Of a stretch of DNA of 64,000 nucleotides, positions 36,336 through 45,158 are shown piece after piece (within the stretch, counting starts at the first letter, position 1; every line of letters starts with the position of its first letter). The DNA is from Algoriphagus hitonicola (lineage in GTDB: Bacteria > Bacteroidota > Bacteroidia > Cytophagales > Cyclobacteriaceae): NCBI RefSeq assembly GCF_900113375.1, contig NZ_FOPC01000002.1:124001-188000 (forward strand), read 5' to 3'. Made by a program: the position numbers and the translations under genes. The notes under the pieces were generated by a model. The model made no database searches, was not told where the DNA came from, and saw only the letters and a list, made by a program, of their open reading frames with translations.

Positions 36336-38744
36336 TTGTTATACCATTTCCTAAAAACCAGTATCAGAGGATTATTTAAAACTCCACTTTTTTCTCTTAT
36401 TAATATTTTGGGATTAAGTCTAGGACTGGGAACCTGCTTAATAATTTTCAGCTACTGGTCATTTGAGAAAAGCTACGATCAGTTTCATCCAAATCATGAA
36501 AGAATTTTTCGAATCGCACAGGTCAAGTCCATAGAAGAAGGAGGTGAGGTCTTGAATGCTTCGGTTTTTTCAAAAGTTGGTCAAGCGTTTCTAAATCAGG
36601 AAACCATCGCTGAATCATTAGTCAGGATTCATCGAAACGGACCCAATACTAGTATTCAATTAGAAAACGAAGCATTTTTGCAGCCAGGAATAATTGGAGC
36701 AGAAGAGAGTTTCTTCGATTTATTCCAGTTTGACTTTATTTCTGGATCCTCTTCTGGTTGGATATCTACTCCTCAGTCAGTTGTTCTAACGGAAAGCACA
36801 GCAACAAAACTTTTTGGTGACGAAGACCCTCTGGGGAAACCCATTCAAATCAATGGATCCTTTGGAATTTATGGGAACGACGGTTATCAAGAGTTTAAAA
36901 ACTACACTGTTGCAGGTGTAATAGAAGATATTCCCGGCAATACACATTTAGACTTTTCCGCAATTATCTCACTTAATATATTTACTGATCCTGAGCGGGA
37001 ATTTTCAAATTGGGGCGACCAATTTTATACCTATGTAAAATTGAATGCTACAAATACACAGGCAGAGCTCGAGGAGTCTCTTGATAGATTTGCAAAGGAA
37101 AAATTTTCGGAATCAGGTATTAGTTTTTTCTCGCAGCCACTTTCCTCGATCCATTTAGGAAGTAACCTAAATAATGAATTTAAGCCAAACGGAAGTCAAT
37201 CAGTGCTTTGGATGCTAGGGTTGATTGCATCTATTGTTTTGATTATAGCTTGCGCGAATTACATCAATTTCTCGTTAGCCAGGTCATTGCAACGGAAGAA
37301 GGAATTGCATTTGAGAAAGATCTTTTGGGCAAAAAAACATCAACTATTTCAACAGCTGACCATTGAAGCATTTTTGATCAATCTGATTGCATTCACTTTA
37401 GCGATCATACTTTTAATTCTGCTCCAACCACTTTTGGAGTATCTGATTGGTTTTGACTTGATTGCTAGCTTATTGCTCCCAAAAAACATCATCACTTGGC
37501 TAGTAGTCTTACTTCTAGGAGTAATTCTATCCGGGATATATCCAGCATGGGTGATCTCTAGCAGAAGCTTTAAGTCTTTTTATCGAGGTGGTTTTCAACC
37601 TCCATCATTTCAAAAACCCTTGATCATCTTTCAATTTGGACTCACCATTTTTGTAATCGCATTCTCGCTCCTAATTTATAGTCAGATCAATTTCATGAGG
37701 ACTCAAAATTTGGGTTTTAATACCGAAAATGTTCTTGTTCTATCCGGACCATCAGTAGAAGCTGAAAATGTCAATTTAGATCAGCGAGTTGAATCTTTCA
37801 AAAATTTTCTTACTTCACGGAAAGAGATCGGAAAAGTATCAAGCGCCAACTTTGTACCTGGACAAGCGGTACGAGGCAAGGCGGAAGGGTATATCCGACA
37901 ATTGGGACAGCCGGAAGAATCAGCTCATACCTATTTTTTTACGCAGATGGATACGGACTTTCTGAAAAATTTTGAATTTAAAATTTCTGCTGGGAGAACA
38001 TTCAGCAAAAATTTTACGGATCAAAATGGAATTATTATAAATGAAGAGGCTTCACGATTATTGGGTTTCACAGATCCAATTGATGCTATTGGAAAGAAAA
38101 TTTATTACCGAAAAAACACAACTCCTGAGATTATAGGTGTTGTGAAAAATTTTCAACTTTTCGGTCTTCAGAAACAATATGAACCCTTGATTTTTGAATT
38201 GGGAGAGAATCCGAATCAGTTTTTATACTTAACAGTCAAAGATTCCGATGAAATGCTGGCGGATTTGTCAGTAAGCTAGAGTGAGTATTTTCCAGGAAAC
38301 CCTTTTAACTATTTCTATCTGAACGACTTTTTTCAAAGACAATATCAGCGTGATGAAAACTTCTTCAGTGCTTTAAAGCTGTTTTCAGGTCTTACTATTC
38401 TCATTTCATTATTGGGATTTTATGGTTTGGTATATTTCATTTCAATCACAAAAACCAAAGAACTTGCCGTGCGGAAAATCTTAGGCGCGAGCTACAGAGA
38501 AATACTTAATTATCTCGGAAAAGGACCTGTTCTTTATCTGATTGCTGCGGGTGTTATCAGTCTTCCACTCACCTATTTACTTTCCGAAAATTGGTTACAA
38601 AACTATGCTTTCAGAGTTTCCATAGCTTGGTGGAATCTCCTACTTCCGATCCTGTTTTTTGGTTTTTTGATTTGGATTTTAATAGTCACAAAGACCTATC
38701 TTGTTTTTAAGGAAAAACCAGTGAATAGTTTGAGGAGTGAATGA
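36336..38744 (+). pseudogene. ABC transporter permease (MacB/FtsX type) with one in-frame stop
   Basis: The frame 36336-38744 encodes 803 codons of a typical 800-residue permease: the N-terminus LYHFLKTSIRGLFKTPLFSL, a large periplasmic MacB_PCD-type domain, FtsX helices near residues 285-420 with SLQRKKELHLRKIFWA, a second periplasmic part, and the last FtsX block with TKTKELAVRKILGASYREI. A TAG at 38277-38279 (codon 648) splits it, and the frame on both sides is intact. No ATG precedes the conserved start; the best is TTG at 36336. Broken in place, it could still yield a truncated protein, but the second FtsX domain would be lost. Confidence 0.75.
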
Positions 38745-38824
38745 TCATTTATTTGGTTAGCGGAATTAACTTTCAATCTTTTTTTCTGAAAATCCCAAAT
38801 AAAAAATCTGGATACTATTTAATT

Positions 38825-38856
38825 TTTGCTAACTCTCACTCAGTTGTCTATATTCG
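38825..38856 (+). promoter_or_regulatory. Candidate promoter of tRNA-Val
   Basis: TTTG (38825-38828), a 20-nt spacer, then TATATTCG (38849-38856), a one-mismatch TAnnTTTG. The start would fall near 38863, just before the mature tRNA 5' end. Confidence 0.55.
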
Positions 38857-38869
38857 CTTTCTCAATTTC

Positions 38870-38944
38870 GGGATCTTAGCTCAGTTGGTTTAGAGCGCTG
38901 CTTTGACAGAGCAGAGGTCATGGGTTCGAATCCCCTAGATCCCA
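38870..38944 (+). tRNA. tRNA-Val (anticodon GAC)
   Basis: A complete 75-nt cloverleaf. The acceptor stem GGGATCT pairs with AGATCCC, with discriminator A. The D arm has GCTC/GAGC, and the anticodon stem CTGCT/AGCAG encloses the loop TTGACAG (anticodon GAC). The T arm has the GGTTCGAATCC-type loop. The CCA end is not encoded. Confidence 0.95.
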
Positions 38945-38953
38945 CACCCTTAG

Positions 38954-38986
38954 GCACAAAGTCGATTAGATTTTGTGCTTTTTTTA
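38954..38986 (+). terminator. Rho-independent terminator of tRNA-Val
   Basis: A 7-bp stem pairs GCACAAA (38954-38960) with TTTGTGC (38972-38978), followed by a T run. It lies 10 bp after the tRNA. Confidence 0.85.
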
Positions 38987-39003
38987 TTTCTTCCAGAAAG
39001 CAC

Positions 39004-39048
39004 TTTACCATGAAAATCGAAAGTAGGATTTACGATTTTCATGGTAAA
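39004..39048. repeat. 16-bp perfect inverted repeat downstream of tRNA-Val
   Basis: TTTACCATGAAAATCG (39004-39019) is repeated exactly in inverted form at 39033-39048 with a 13-nt loop. It lacks a T run, so it is not a normal terminator. It may be a bidirectional hairpin, a mobile-element end or a recombination site. Confidence 0.7.
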
Positions 39049-39179
39049 TAAAAACCCAAGATCAGTTTTCTATCCTCTTTTCCACCAGTGATTTCCTCAA
39101 CACGTCTTTTCCCCTTAAATTCGGCTTCGGAGTAAATGATTGACTTCGAAATCGACCCGCTAAAAAGAACTTTAAACGC

Positions 39180-41711
39180 ATGAAAAAACCACTACTCTTA
39201 AGCTTAATGCTCTGCATGTTGCTCAGCTTTGCGCAAGCCCAAATCCAAACCCCCGAGCAGTTTCTCGGCTATAAGCCCGGCGACCGATTCACCCCGCATC
39301 ACCGAATGGTGGATTATTTTGAGCATGTCGCTGAGAATCTTCCCAATGTACAGCTCATCCAATACGGCGAAACCAATGAAAAGCGCCCGCTGATCTTGGC
39401 TATTTTCTCCAGTCCGGAAAACATGGCCAATCTAGAGCAAATCCGAGAGGACAATTTACGCCGAGCAGGTTTGCTTGAAGGTACGCCCAGCACCTCCATT
39501 CCCATCAATTGGATGTCTTTTAATGTCCACGGAAATGAATCTGTGGGAATGGAAGCGGCGATTTCGGCTTTTCACTCCTTGGCCGATCCGAGCAACACCA
39601 AGACTCAAGAATGGCTGAAAAACCAAATCATCATCATCGATCCGGCAATTAACCCTGATGGGCGAGATCGCTATGCGATGTGGTACAATCAGAAAATGAA
39701 TACCACACTTCAGCCGGATTTGCAGTCAATGGAGCACAATGAGCCTTGGCCAGGAGGTCGGGCAAACCATTACCTTTTTGATCTCAACCGCGACTGGGCC
39801 TGGCAGGTACAAGTAGAGTCTCAGCAGCGACTTAAAATGTATCAGCAGTGGATGCCTCAGTTACATCTCGACTTTCACGAGCAGGGAATCAACAATCCTT
39901 TTTACATGGCACCAGCTGCCGAGCCACTTCATGAGCAACTCACCGAATGGCAGCATGAATTCCAGGATATTTTCGGGAAAAATACCGCAAAATACTTCGA
40001 TGAAATGGGCCGCTTCTATTTTACTAAAGAGCGCTTTGATTTACTCTACCCCTCATACGGGGATACTTATCCCATGTATAATGGAGCCATCGGGATGACC
40101 ATCGAGCAGGGAGGCGGCGGACAAGCCGGCCGTGGCGGATTCAATGCCGTAGGCGACACGGTGACCTTGAGCTATCGGATCGAAGGTCACTATACTGCTG
40201 CCCTTTCTGCGGCTGAGATGACTAGTGCAAATGCGGAGCGATTACTTACTGAATTTTCGAACTACTTCTCCGAAAACTCCAGCAATCCTAAAAGCAAATA
40301 CAAAAGCTTTGTGATCAAAGGAGAAAGTAATCCCGCCCAAACCGCCAAATTACTGGAGCTTTTGGACAAAAACGGAATCCGCTACGGCAAAGCAGGAAGC
40401 AAGTCAGGATTGAGTGGGTTTGACTACCAAACTGGGAAAAAAGCTTCCTTCAGCACTTCAGAAGAGGACATTGTAATCTCGACATATCAGCCAAAATCCG
40501 TATTGACCCAGATTTTCTTTGAGCCTAATCCTCAGCTCAATGATAGCATCACGTACGATATTACTTCATGGGCTTTGCCCTATGCCTATAATTTGAAAGC
40601 CTATGCCTTGGAAAGCAGGTTGGACCCTGCGGGAGAATATGAAAAACCGGCTTTTTCAGAAAATACTCCGGGAAAAACTCCCGTGGCCTATATTGCCCGC
40701 TGGGAAGGAACTCGGGATGCCGCATTTTTGGCAGCTTTGCTGAAAGAAGGTATCCGCGTCAAATACCCTGAATATGCATTCCAAACGGAAGGTAAAAGCT
40801 TTCCGGCAGGGACCCTGCTGATCACCAAAGGAGGCAATGAATATGTAAGGGACTTTGACAAAAAAGTGACCGAAACAGCCAATCGATTAGGGATCCACCT
40901 CGAAACTACCATGACCGGTTATATGGAAGAAGGCAAAGATTTTGGCTCCCCCAATATCCGAATCATACAAGCCCCAAACGTGGCTTTAGTCGGGGGTCAA
41001 GGAACGTCCTCACTCAATTTTGGCGAGGTATGGCATTTCTTCGAAAAGGAATTAGATTATCCACTCTCCACTCTTGAACTGGAGAATATGGCTCGCTATG
41101 ACCTAAGCAAATACGATGTGATCATTCTTCCATCGATGTGGGGTGGTGGATTGAACAAGGCTGCTCAGGATAAATTGATGGAATGGACTTCGGCAGGCGG
41201 AAAAGTCATCGCCATCGACGGGGCGGTTAACTTATTTGCCAACAAAGAAGGATTTACGCTCAAAACCTTTGATACCGACGAGGAGAAAAAAGCCGCTGAG
41301 AAAGCTGCCGATTCTTTGGCGAAAGCCGAGCGATTGGAGCCGTATTTGGAGGGGGAGCGACTCGCTATTTCCGGAGGTGCTGCTGGAGCAATCTATCAAG
41401 TGGATATGGATGAAACGCATCCCTTGGGCTATGGAACCGGTGGAAAATATTACACCCTAAAAAACAACTCTAGCATCTTCTCTTTTATGGATAATGGAGT
41501 CAACGCAGGAAAAATCAGCTCAAATGATTCCTATCGAACCGGCTACATTGGCTACAAGATCAAATCCAGTATGGGTGAATCTTTAGCCGTCGGAAGCGAG
41601 CGAAAAGGGCGTGGCGAAATCGTCTATTTTGTAGATAACCCGATTTTCCGTGGCTTCTGGGAATCTGGAAAATTGGTATTGAGCAATGCCATATTCCTGG
41701 TTGGACAGTAA
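39180..41711 (+). CDS. Secreted M14-family zinc carboxypeptidase
   Basis: An 843-residue exported metallopeptidase with a signal peptide ending FAQA (residue 20). The M14 zinc ligands are His117 and Glu120 in FNVHGNES and the third His at 233 in LHLDFHEQG. Supporting residues are NPDGRDRYAMW and NRDWAW, and the general-base Glu probably lies in MTIEQGGG. After about residue 400 come beta-rich regions and a ThuA/GATase-like fold (VALVGGQGT..., DVIILPSMWGGGLN). Homologues digest peptides or glycopeptides in the periplasm or outside. It is monocistronic between tRNA-Val and the AAA ATPase gene, with a terminator after it. Confidence 0.85.
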   Translation: MKKPLLLSLMLCMLLSFAQAQIQTPEQFLGYKPGDRFTPHHRMVDYFEHVAENLPNVQLIQYGETNEKRPLILAIFSSPENMANLEQIREDNLRRAGLLEGTPSTSIPINWMSFNVHGNESVGMEAAISAFHSLADPSNTKTQEWLKNQIIIIDPAINPDGRDRYAMWYNQKMNTTLQPDLQSMEHNEPWPGGRANHYLFDLNRDWAWQVQVESQQRLKMYQQWMPQLHLDFHEQGINNPFYMAPAAEPLHEQLTEWQHEFQDIFGKNTAKYFDEMGRFYFTKERFDLLYPSYGDTYPMYNGAIGMTIEQGGGGQAGRGGFNAVGDTVTLSYRIEGHYTAALSAAEMTSANAERLLTEFSNYFSENSSNPKSKYKSFVIKGESNPAQTAKLLELLDKNGIRYGKAGSKSGLSGFDYQTGKKASFSTSEEDIVISTYQPKSVLTQIFFEPNPQLNDSITYDITSWALPYAYNLKAYALESRLDPAGEYEKPAFSENTPGKTPVAYIARWEGTRDAAFLAALLKEGIRVKYPEYAFQTEGKSFPAGTLLITKGGNEYVRDFDKKVTETANRLGIHLETTMTGYMEEGKDFGSPNIRIIQAPNVALVGGQGTSSLNFGEVWHFFEKELDYPLSTLELENMARYDLSKYDVIILPSMWGGGLNKAAQDKLMEWTSAGGKVIAIDGAVNLFANKEGFTLKTFDTDEEKKAAEKAADSLAKAERLEPYLEGERLAISGGAAGAIYQVDMDETHPLGYGTGGKYYTLKNNSSIFSFMDNGVNAGKISSNDSYRTGYIGYKIKSSMGESLAVGSERKGRGEIVYFVDNPIFRGFWESGKLVLSNAIFLVGQ

Positions 41712-41766
41712 AGCAAGTCAGAGGTCTAAAATCAGGAAGTTTACCTACACTAGGTAGGATGAAATA

Positions 41767-41802
41767 GCCGGCTCCGAGCGTGATTGGAGTCGGCTTTTTT
41801 TT
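41767..41802 (+). terminator. Rho-independent terminator after the M14 peptidase gene
   Basis: A 9-bp stem pairs GCCGGCTCC (41767-41775) with GGAGTCGGC (41786-41794), with one wobble, followed by eight T. Confidence 0.85.
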
Positions 41803-41853
41803 GTGAAAATCAAGAAATAAGAGACAAGAACCAAGACTGTAAAATTATTTTTT

Positions 41854-41903
41854 TGCACATTCATTTGTGCATTTTTTTATATTTTTGCACATATGTTTGT
41901 GCA
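41854..41903 (+). promoter_or_regulatory. Pair of TGCACA-N6-TGTGCA operators
   Basis: Two 18-bp palindromes share 6-bp arms: TGCACATTCATTTGTGCA (41854-41871) and TGCACATATGTTTGTGCA (41886-41903). They are 32 bp apart (about three helical turns), so a dimeric regulator could bind both on one DNA face. The second ends 3 bp before the ATG of the ATPase gene. The palindrome itself could also be a target for the gene's own product or a neighbour; no regulator gene is adjacent. Confidence 0.65.
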
Positions 41904-41905
41904 AA

Positions 41906-43096
41906 ATGGAAGAATTATTAGAAATATCGGATTCGCTAATCAGCAAAACCTCGCTAGGTTTCGAGCGCTATTTAAAAGATCAGGTAGCTTGGGAAGAGAA
42001 CTTAATCGGTATAAAAGGCGCTAGAGGTACTGGGAAAACCACGCTTATTCTACAATATCTAAAGAGAAAAAAAGCAGAAGGACATCATGTAGCTTACTTT
42101 TCTTTGGACGAATTGTTTTTCTTGGAAAACAGTCTAGTGGAAACTGCCAAACTTTTTTATCAAACTGGGGGTAAGATTCTCGCCTTAGATGAAGTTCACA
42201 AGTATCCTGGATGGTCCCGTGAGGTCAAAAACCTCCATGACCGATATGCGGATTTACAAATCCTATTCTCAGGTTCGTCTATCATTGATATTAGCAAAGT
42301 TGAGGGGGATATCAGCCGAAGAGCAATCATTTATGAATTCCATGGCTTATCATTTCGGGAATATTTACTTTTTAAAAAGAACCTAAACTTACCCTTACTG
42401 AATTTGAATCAATTGCTTCTTGATAAACAAGACCTTCGTTCCCTTTTTCCTGATGAATTTAAACCAATATCCTATTTCAAAGACTATTTGACAACAGGAT
42501 ACTTTCCCTTTTCAGGAAAGGATAAAGATCTTTATTTCCAGAAATTGAGACAAATGATTCGGACTATCGTCGAATACGACATGGCCGAAATCAAAGGTTT
42601 TGATATTCGAAATGGAAAAAAATTACTGCAACTACTCTATATCATCGCTCAGCAAGTCCCCTTTAAGCCAAACATCAGTTCATTGGCCAACAAAACCTCA
42701 ATTCATCGGAATTCCCTGGCGCTTTATCTCCAATATCTTGCTGAGGCACGCCTATTAGAACTTCAATATCCAGAAGGGATAAGTGTATCTACGCTTCAAA
42801 AACCAGAGAAAATTTTCATAAACAACACAAATTATCTGTTTGCTCTAGCTGAAAAAAGCCCTGAAATAGGCAGTGTTCGAGAAATATTTTTCCAAAGTCA
42901 ATTGAGAGTAAATCATCAAATCAGCTATTCCAAAACGGTAGATTTTTTGGTAGATCAAGAGTTTCATTTCGAAATAGGAGGAAAAAATAAATCAAGAAAG
43001 CAGATTACAGGCGGGAACCATTTTTTGGTAAAAGATGACTTGGAGTTTCCTGCGGGTAAAAACTTGCCTTTATGGGTATTTGGATTTCTATATTGA
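41906..43096 (+). CDS. AAA-family ATPase with C-terminal DUF4143-like domain
   Basis: A 396-residue cytoplasmic ATPase. Walker A is GARGTGKT at residues 38-45 and Walker B ILALDEVHKYPGW. The sensor region LQILFSGSSIID follows, and the arginine-containing stretch ISRRAIIYEFHGLSFREYL is standard for this group. A winged-helix/DUF4143-type C-terminal half is indicated by NKTSIHRNSLALYLQYLAEA, then RLLELQ, and the nuclease-fold-like EFHFEIGGKNKSRKQI end. Such proteins are common in Bacteroidota and Archaea, and their role is not settled. The ATG at 41906 follows the second operator; an earlier opening of the frame lies inside the operators. Confidence 0.85.
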   Translation: MEELLEISDSLISKTSLGFERYLKDQVAWEENLIGIKGARGTGKTTLILQYLKRKKAEGHHVAYFSLDELFFLENSLVETAKLFYQTGGKILALDEVHKYPGWSREVKNLHDRYADLQILFSGSSIIDISKVEGDISRRAIIYEFHGLSFREYLLFKKNLNLPLLNLNQLLLDKQDLRSLFPDEFKPISYFKDYLTTGYFPFSGKDKDLYFQKLRQMIRTIVEYDMAEIKGFDIRNGKKLLQLLYIIAQQVPFKPNISSLANKTSIHRNSLALYLQYLAEARLLELQYPEGISVSTLQKPEKIFINNTNYLFALAEKSPEIGSVREIFFQSQLRVNHQISYSKTVDFLVDQEFHFEIGGKNKSRKQITGGNHFLVKDDLEFPAGKNLPLWVFGFLY

Positions 43097-43279
43097 AAAA
43101 AAGAAACGCAATCAAAATGCAGAATCTAAGAAAATAGGTTTTTTTGATATCGGGTTAATTAATGAATACCCAAAAGAAATTTTAGGTCCTTTTTACCAAA
43201 AGCGTCGCTTTTCTAACTGATTATCAATTTCTTTTTCTATTTTGTCATACTGAAACAATAACCCCTTAAACCTTTTGCT

Positions 43280-44929
43280 ATGAAATCAAACCGAAGAGAC
43301 TTCTTCAAAAAAGTAGGCGTGGGCACTTTAGCCGCCTCCGTTCCCTTTTCTTCCCAAGCCTTTGCCCGCCAAAGTCCACCAAATTCAGATGATCAATTCC
43401 TCCAAATCGGAGATAACATCGCCATTGCCGAAACCACCAATGGTAAAGTTCGTGGCTACATTCTCAACAGCACCTACACCTATTTGGGCATTCCATACGG
43501 TGCAGATACAGCAGGGAAAAACCGATTTATGGCACCCCAAAAACCAACGCCATGGACAGATGTCAAACCCACCATCTGGTGGGGAAATACCGCTCCACAA
43601 ATCATGGATAATCGCTACGCCAATGCGCATTATTCCTTTGCGGATCACTGGAACTATGATGATGTCAGCGAAGACTGCCTCAAACTCAATGTCTGGACGC
43701 CCAGCCTAGACGGAAAGCGCAGACCGGTCATGGTTTGGCTACACGGAGGAGGATTTACCAATGGCAACGCCATCGAACAGGACGGCTACCATGGTGAAAA
43801 TTTTGCCAAGCAGGGAGACATCGTCTTTGTCTCAATCAATCATCGCCTGGGGCCGATTGGATTTACCGACCTTTCCGGAGTAGGGGGAGAAAAATACCGA
43901 GATTCTGGAAATGTAGGCATGCTCGATATCATCGCCGCACTGAAATGGGTTCGGGACAATATCTCCAACTTCGGTGGTGACCCAAGCAATGTCACCATTA
44001 TGGGTCAATCTGGAGGCGGAGCGAAAGTCACCTGTGCCATGGCCATGCCGGCATCTAAAGGGATCGTACATAAAGGGGTAGCCCTGAGTGGCAGCATGCT
44101 CGCCGCCAATGATAAAGAATATGCCCAAACGCTGGGCAGATTTGTCATGGAAGAAGCCAAGCTGAGTCCCGAAAGTCTCGATAAACTTCAGGAAATCTCT
44201 TGGAGGGAGTATTTAGATATTGCCAATAAAGCCATGGATAGAATGCGAAAGGAATACCCGCAACCGGGATTCCGAGGGGGATTTGGTCCGATAGCGGATG
44301 GGGTTCATATTCCAAAAGGTGAATTTTTCAGCGAAACTTCATCTCATGCAGCAGACATGCCTTTGATCGTCTGTACCACTTTCCACGAATGGAATCCGAC
44401 ACGAACCAATGCCGAACTGGAAAAAATTGATCGGTCTGGCGTCATTGCTCAATTAAAAGAGCGATTTGGAGAAAAATCAGAGGAAGTTTATGTGGCCTAC
44501 CAAAAAGATTTTCCTGAAGCTTCAGCTGCTGATCTTTGGGCGATGATTTTATCCAATCGCCAGGGAGCAATCAACACCTCCACTGCCAAATCCAAGCAAG
44601 CCGCTCCGGTATATCTGGCCTGGTTTGGATGGGAACCCAATTTATACGATGGTCGGATGAAGGCATTTCACTGTATCGATATTTGTTTTTGGTTCAAAAA
44701 TACCGACCGCATGTACACCCATACCGGTGGAGGAGCTCGACCCAGAGCTCTTGCGGACAAAATGAGTGCTTCCCTTTTGGCCTTTATGCGAACAGGAAAT
44801 CCCAATGTGCCAAACCTACCTACATGGCCAGAATTTTCGACAGCCAATGGAGAAACCCTCATCCTTAATGACGCCTGTCAAGTCAAAAATAAACCGGATG
44901 GCAATGGGTTGGCAGCCTTGCCGTCCTGA
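43280..44929 (+). CDS. Tat-exported type-B carboxylesterase
   Basis: A 549-residue alpha/beta hydrolase with a twin-arginine signal (SNRRDFFKKVGVG, hydrophobic region, then SSQAFA at about residue 29). Family features are SEDCLKLNVWTP, the oxyanion-hole HGGGF at 155-159, the nucleophile Ser244 in GQSGGGAK, and the catalytic His probably in MKAFHCIDI. Length is normal for type-B carboxylesterase/lipases. It hydrolyses carboxylic esters outside the cytoplasm; the precise substrate is unknown. The gene is monocistronic with a terminator 20 bp after the stop. Confidence 0.88.
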   Translation: MKSNRRDFFKKVGVGTLAASVPFSSQAFARQSPPNSDDQFLQIGDNIAIAETTNGKVRGYILNSTYTYLGIPYGADTAGKNRFMAPQKPTPWTDVKPTIWWGNTAPQIMDNRYANAHYSFADHWNYDDVSEDCLKLNVWTPSLDGKRRPVMVWLHGGGFTNGNAIEQDGYHGENFAKQGDIVFVSINHRLGPIGFTDLSGVGGEKYRDSGNVGMLDIIAALKWVRDNISNFGGDPSNVTIMGQSGGGAKVTCAMAMPASKGIVHKGVALSGSMLAANDKEYAQTLGRFVMEEAKLSPESLDKLQEISWREYLDIANKAMDRMRKEYPQPGFRGGFGPIADGVHIPKGEFFSETSSHAADMPLIVCTTFHEWNPTRTNAELEKIDRSGVIAQLKERFGEKSEEVYVAYQKDFPEASAADLWAMILSNRQGAINTSTAKSKQAAPVYLAWFGWEPNLYDGRMKAFHCIDICFWFKNTDRMYTHTGGGARPRALADKMSASLLAFMRTGNPNVPNLPTWPEFSTANGETLILNDACQVKNKPDGNGLAALPS

Positions 44930-44948
44930 TCTAATTCATTTCTTTTTC

Positions 44949-44982
44949 AAAGTCCGATTCCCTTGGGTTTCGGACTTTTTTA
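44949..44982 (+). terminator. Rho-independent terminator after the esterase gene
   Basis: A 9-bp perfect stem pairs AAAGTCCGA (44949-44957) with TCGGACTTT (44970-44978), followed by a T run. Confidence 0.85.
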
Positions 44983-45158
44983 TTGCCCAGCTGAAAATTT
45001 TTGTCCGAAAACCGAATAAAATACTGTACGATTTTGATACAGTCATTTTTTGCATTTTTTGAAAAAAACATCATTTGAGAGCCTTGACGGCACTTTTTGG
45101 GGATTGGCACCTTGTTTTCATAAGGAGAGTCATCACACACTCAGTATCTATCAAAAAA

